From Burkholderiaceae bacterium (GTDB lineage: Bacteria > Pseudomonadota > Gammaproteobacteria > Burkholderiales > Burkholderiaceae_E): a DNA stretch of 64,000 nucleotides. Below are positions 61,160-64,000 of this stretch, one piece after another; the first letter of the stretch is position 1; every line of letters begins with the position of its first letter. The position numbers and the translations under genes are program-made. The stretch lies in NCBI GenBank assembly GCA_016710525.1, contig JADJVQ010000001.1:182132-246131 (forward strand), read 5' to 3'. The notes under the pieces were generated by a model. It did not search any database, had not been told where the DNA came from, and saw only the letters and a list, made by a program, of their open reading frames with translations.

Positions 61160-62550
61160 CGTTTGATGTACCAGCCGCCGCTGGGGCGCTCGGGTTCGGG
61201 ATTGCGCTGGACGGGGCGGGGGTGTGGTGGGGTCTCGGGAGCCGGGGTGGTCCGCTCGATCACGACGTTGGGCTTGGGTTCGGGCGGCATGACGACATCG
61301 CGGCTGTCGCGCGGCGGTTCGGCAGGCTTGTCGGCGGCGCGCGGCGGCGGGTTGGAGTCGCCCGCGGGGGGCAACGCTGTCCCGGAACTGACGGGGCTGC
61401 GTGCCGGCGTGTCGATGCTGGGGCCGCCGGTATTGGCACCGGCCTGCACCGGCAGGACGGCCGCCGGGGTGTCGGAGGCGGGCGCCGGCGGCTTGGGCTT
61501 GCTGAGCAGCCCGGCCACCACGAAGGCGATGGCGATCAGTCCGGCCGCACCGGCCATGGCCAGGCCGGGATTGGCTTTGCCCCAGTCGACCCATGCCACC
61601 CATCCGCCTTGCGAGGGGGGCTGGAACTGATCGCGGATCTTGCCGAGCAGCGGCGCCATCGGTTCCAGCGCCCGTGACCACCAGGGTTTGGGCGTCGGCA
61701 GGGCCAGCGACCTGGTCGCTCCGGCATGCGGCTCGTCGAGCCCGGAGGCCAGGCACAGCGCGGCCAGGAACTCGCGCGCATTCGAGAACCGCTCGTCGGG
61801 CGTCTTGGCCAGCGCCCGCAGGATGACCGCCTCGAAGGGCTTGGGCAGGTCGGCGCACAGTGCGGTCGGCAAGGGCGGAGGGAGTTCGGTGTGGGCGCGC
61901 ATCATCGCGTAATCGGTGTCGGCGACGAAGGGCAGCCGGCCGGTCACCAGTTCGAACAGCACCACCCCGAGCGAATAGAGATCGGCGCGCCGGTCGGGGT
62001 CTTCGCCGCGGACGATTTCCGGTGCGATGTATTCCATCGTCCCGACCAGGTTGCCGGCTCGGGTCTGGCGCGCGCGCGCCAGCACCCGGGCGATGCCGAA
62101 ATCCATCACGACCGTGCGGCCGGTGGGATCGAGCATCAGATTGGCCGGCTTCAGGTCGCGGTGGATGACGCCTTGGGCATGGGCATGCTCGAGGGCCTGC
62201 AGCACGTCGATGGCGACCTGGGCGGCTTCCTTCCAGCCCAGGCGGGTGCGCTCGATCAGCCGTTGCTCGAGGGTTTGCCCGTGCACGAACTGCATCGCCA
62301 TGTGATAGCGGTCGTTCTCGCGAAAGAACGAATACACCGCAGCGATGTTCGGGTGGTTCAGTTTGGCCAGTGCGATGGCCTCGACCCGGAAGCGTTCGAC
62401 GAGTTCTTCGCGGGCGCTGAGTTCCGGGCGCAGGGTCTTCAGCGCGACTTCGCGCTCGAGCATGGTGTCCATGGCCCGGAAAACCTCGCCCATCCCGCCC
62501 TCGCCGAGGCGTCCGATGATGCGGAAGTTGCCGATCTGGTCGCCGCTCAT
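61156..62550 (-). CDS. Membrane-anchored Ser/Thr protein kinase (PknB-like)
   Basis: A 464-residue eukaryotic-like kinase. The kinase domain spans residues 8-270: glycine loop GRLGEGGMGEVFRA, ATP-binding Lys in EVALKTLRPE, catalytic loop VIHRDLKPANLML, metal-binding DFGIARV and the substrate segment GTMEYIAPEIVRGEDPDRRADLYSLGVVLFELVTGRLPF. A membrane helix (about 340-362, GLAMAGAAGLIAIAFVVAGLL) is followed by a Pro-rich periplasmic tail with no PASTA repeats. It is coupled by ATGA overlaps to the PP2C phosphatase gene upstream and the lipoprotein gene downstream. Kinase, phosphatase and protease likely form a reversible threonine-phosphorylation switch. Confidence 0.95.
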   Translation of the reverse strand: MSGDQIGNFRIIGRLGEGGMGEVFRAMDTMLEREVALKTLRPELSAREELVERFRVEAIALAKLNHPNIAAVYSFFRENDRYHMAMQFVHGQTLEQRLIERTRLGWKEAAQVAIDVLQALEHAHAQGVIHRDLKPANLMLDPTGRTVVMDFGIARVLARARQTRAGNLVGTMEYIAPEIVRGEDPDRRADLYSLGVVLFELVTGRLPFVADTDYAMMRAHTELPPPLPTALCADLPKPFEAVILRALAKTPDERFSNAREFLAALCLASGLDEPHAGATRSLALPTPKPWWSRALEPMAPLLGKIRDQFQPPSQGGWVAWVDWGKANPGLAMAGAAGLIAIAFVVAGLLSKPKPPAPASDTPAAVLPVQAGANTGGPSIDTPARSPVSSGTALPPAGDSNPPPRAADKPAEPPRDSRDVVMPPEPKPNVVIERTTPAPETPPHPRPVQRNPEPERPSGGWYIKR

Positions 62551-63464
62551 GATTCGTCGATATCAGTGATCGCCGTGCGCCGCAGGGACGGGCGCTGAGC
62601 CTCGAGCGCCCCGATCCGGATCACGGCCGCCGAAATGTTGTCGTCGGCGTGGTGCAGCACCGCCTGGCGAAGCAGCTCCTGGCAGGCCGCGCGCGAATCG
62701 TCGATGGCCAGCACCTCGGCCAGCCGCGCCTGCGGCACCACGTCGTGAAGACCGTCGGAGCACATCATGAAGCAATCGCCCACCACCATGTCGATCGGCC
62801 CGATCAGGTTCAGGCGCCGCAGGCTTGGTTTGGTGCCCAGCGCCTGGCTGAGCACCGACCGGTCGGGATGGCCCTGCGCCTCGTGAGCCTGGATGATTCC
62901 CTGTTCGAGCAGTTCGCGCACCAGCGTGTCGTCGCGGGTGAGCTGCTCGAGCTGTCCGCCGCGCCAGCGATACAGGCGCGAGTCGCCGACCCAGGCACAG
63001 TATGCGCCGGAATCGGTGAGCGCCAGCAGCACCAGGGTCGTGCCCATGCCCTCGAATTCGGCCGAGGTCTGGGCATGCTCGTAGACCGACAGATTGGCGT
63101 GTTCCAGGGCGCTGAGCAATCGCCGTGCCGTGTTCGAGGAACTGGGCTGGCGATGCAGGTTGATCGACGTCTCGACGGCGATCCGGCTGGCGGTTTCGCC
63201 GGCGAGGTGCCCGCCCATTCCATCGGCCAGCGCCACCAGGCAGGTGCGTTCGGTCGCCAGCCCGGCGATCGGCTGCGACATCGCCAGCAGGTAGTCCTCG
63301 TTGTTGCTGCGCACCGGCCCGGCATCGCTGATCAGCGAGGTGTCGGTGGCGAACCAGGGCGCCATGCCGGGATCGGGCCGCTCGAGCAGGGCCCGATAGG
63401 CATCATCGGGCCGCCCGGGGGCGGATGGGCCCGAGTCGCGCCGGAACCAGTTGAACAAGCCCAT
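62547..63464 (-). CDS. PP2C-family protein phosphatase
   Basis: A 305-residue metal-dependent Ser/Thr phosphatase. The PPM motifs are all present: SDAGPVRSNNEDYLLAM, LVALADGMGGHLAGETASRI with metal-binding Asp, GAYCAWVGDSRLYRWRGGQL, RSVLSQALGTKPSL, FMMCSDGLHDVV and HADDNISAAVIRIG. About 35 extra N-terminal residues precede the domain. It is coupled to the kinase gene by a 4-base overlap and is the probable antagonist of that kinase, as in other bacterial PP2C/kinase pairs. The protease gene ends 8 bases upstream of its start. Confidence 0.95.
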   Translation of the reverse strand: MGLFNWFRRDSGPSAPGRPDDAYRALLERPDPGMAPWFATDTSLISDAGPVRSNNEDYLLAMSQPIAGLATERTCLVALADGMGGHLAGETASRIAVETSINLHRQPSSSNTARRLLSALEHANLSVYEHAQTSAEFEGMGTTLVLLALTDSGAYCAWVGDSRLYRWRGGQLEQLTRDDTLVRELLEQGIIQAHEAQGHPDRSVLSQALGTKPSLRRLNLIGPIDMVVGDCFMMCSDGLHDVVPQARLAEVLAIDDSRAACQELLRQAVLHHADDNISAAVIRIGALEAQRPSLRRTAITDIDES

Positions 63465-63472
63465 CGGATGCG

Positions 63473-64000
63473 CTACTTGCTCGGGACGGCTGCTTTGGTG
63501 GGATCGAGCAGTTCGATCCCGTAGCGGATCGGCACCGCGCCCGAGATCGATGTGCCGGGCCGCGAGCGGCCCATGCTGTAGATGCCGATCACCTTCATGT
63601 CGGCATCGAACACCGGGCCGCCGCTGTTGCCCCCGCCGGCCGAGTTCACGCTCATCTCGTAGATGTCGCCGGTTTCGGACAGATATTCGCCCGGCTGGGC
63701 GCCGGTCTTGCCACGAACCATCTTGGAAATGATGCCCTGGTTGACCGAGACGTCGGTGATCGCCGTGACGTCGCTCTTGGAGACGAACATGTCCTGCGAT
63801 TTGGTGATGACATACGACTTGGCCGACACACCCGGGTAGCCCAGCACCACGATCTGGTCGCCGGACTTCAGGGTGTCGTAGCTGTCGCGCAGATCGACTT
63901 TCTTCAGATTGCCGGCGGCCGCATCGATCTTGACCAGCGCCACATCGTGCTCGGGCGAGATCGTGCCCAGCGAAGCCGGCACGCGCAGCTTGCTGTTGGG
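63473..64000 (-). CDS. Trypsin-like serine protease, C-terminal part (cut by window edge)
   Basis: Begins beyond the right edge. The visible 175 residues hold the S1/DegP-like chymotrypsin fold: catalytic Asp in HDVALVKID, then SGDQIVVLGYPGVSAKSYVI, VNQGIISKMVRGKTG and the nucleophile Ser in SAGGGNSGGPVFDADMKVIG. The His of the triad lies outside. There is no PDZ domain after the protease domain; it ends AVPIRYGIELLDPTKAAVPSK. It is 8 bases upstream of the PP2C phosphatase start on the same strand, so it is the first visible gene of that operon. It may be secreted or fused to a membrane segment, but the N-terminus is not visible. Confidence 0.9.
   Translation of the reverse strand, partial: PNSKLRVPASLGTISPEHDVALVKIDAAAGNLKKVDLRDSYDTLKSGDQIVVLGYPGVSAKSYVITKSQDMFVSKSDVTAITDVSVNQGIISKMVRGKTGAQPGEYLSETGDIYEMSVNSAGGGNSGGPVFDADMKVIGIYSMGRSRPGTSISGAVPIRYGIELLDPTKAAVPSK

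Overview
The window is high-GC DNA (third codon positions almost always G or C) from a beta-proteobacterium, most likely of the order Burkholderiales. The evidence is three tripartite-tricarboxylate (Bug/TctC) receptors or remnants, two complete Liv-type hydrophobic-acid ABC transporters, the neighbourhood glnE - yhdP - nitrilase - tldD, and a PP2C phosphatase / Ser-Thr kinase pair. I saw no rRNA, tRNA, CRISPR array, prophage or complete insertion sequence. One 211-bp inverted-repeat element (21230-21440) looks mobile or structural.

Layout. 1-13157: the end of a 2-hydroxyacid dehydrogenase, an amidohydrolase, a MacAB-like export operon (5992 down to 1647), moaC, the protease/chaperone bepA, a yheT-type hydrolase block, an AMP-forming acyl-CoA ligase and a divergent acyl-CoA dehydrogenase. 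13182-21208: a promoter and TetR-type regulator, then a second promoter and a six-gene operon holding a full Liv-type ABC importer with an acyl-CoA synthetase between its ATPase and permease genes, so an imported acid is probably activated to a CoA ester at once. 21209-22980: the inverted-repeat element and two unrecognised envelope proteins.

23040-36069: an accessory catabolic island. A divergent FadR-type regulator (35371) faces a unidirectional run of about 12 kb: Liv-type importer (with LivM apparently fused to LivG), a two-domain extradiol-dioxygenase-like VOC protein, a three-subunit molybdenum hydroxylase, a fumarylacetoacetate-hydrolase-family enzyme, a damaged second VOC protein and a Bug receptor. 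The order suggests import, hydroxylation, ring cleavage and hydrolysis of an aromatic or N-heteroaromatic acid; the substrate is not known. 36131-42027 carries beta-oxidation-type enzymes (two SDRs, two enoyl-CoA hydratases, a class III CoA-transferase, an SCP-x-type thiolase) that could process the products.

42083-64000: purU-waaF-zinc-finger cluster, an MFS transporter, AzlCD, small unknown genes, a Bug receptor with an Asp/Glu racemase, then glnE, yhdP, a nitrilase, tldD, and an operon of a trypsin-like protease, PP2C phosphatase, Ser/Thr kinase and lipoprotein.

A striking property of the whole window is that about ten genes are broken by one-base shifts, nearly all inside runs of 3-5 G or C. 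Because conserved housekeeping genes (glnE, tldD) are hit as well as accessory ones, I take most of these to be sequencing or assembly errors, and give the gene extents as they would be after correction.
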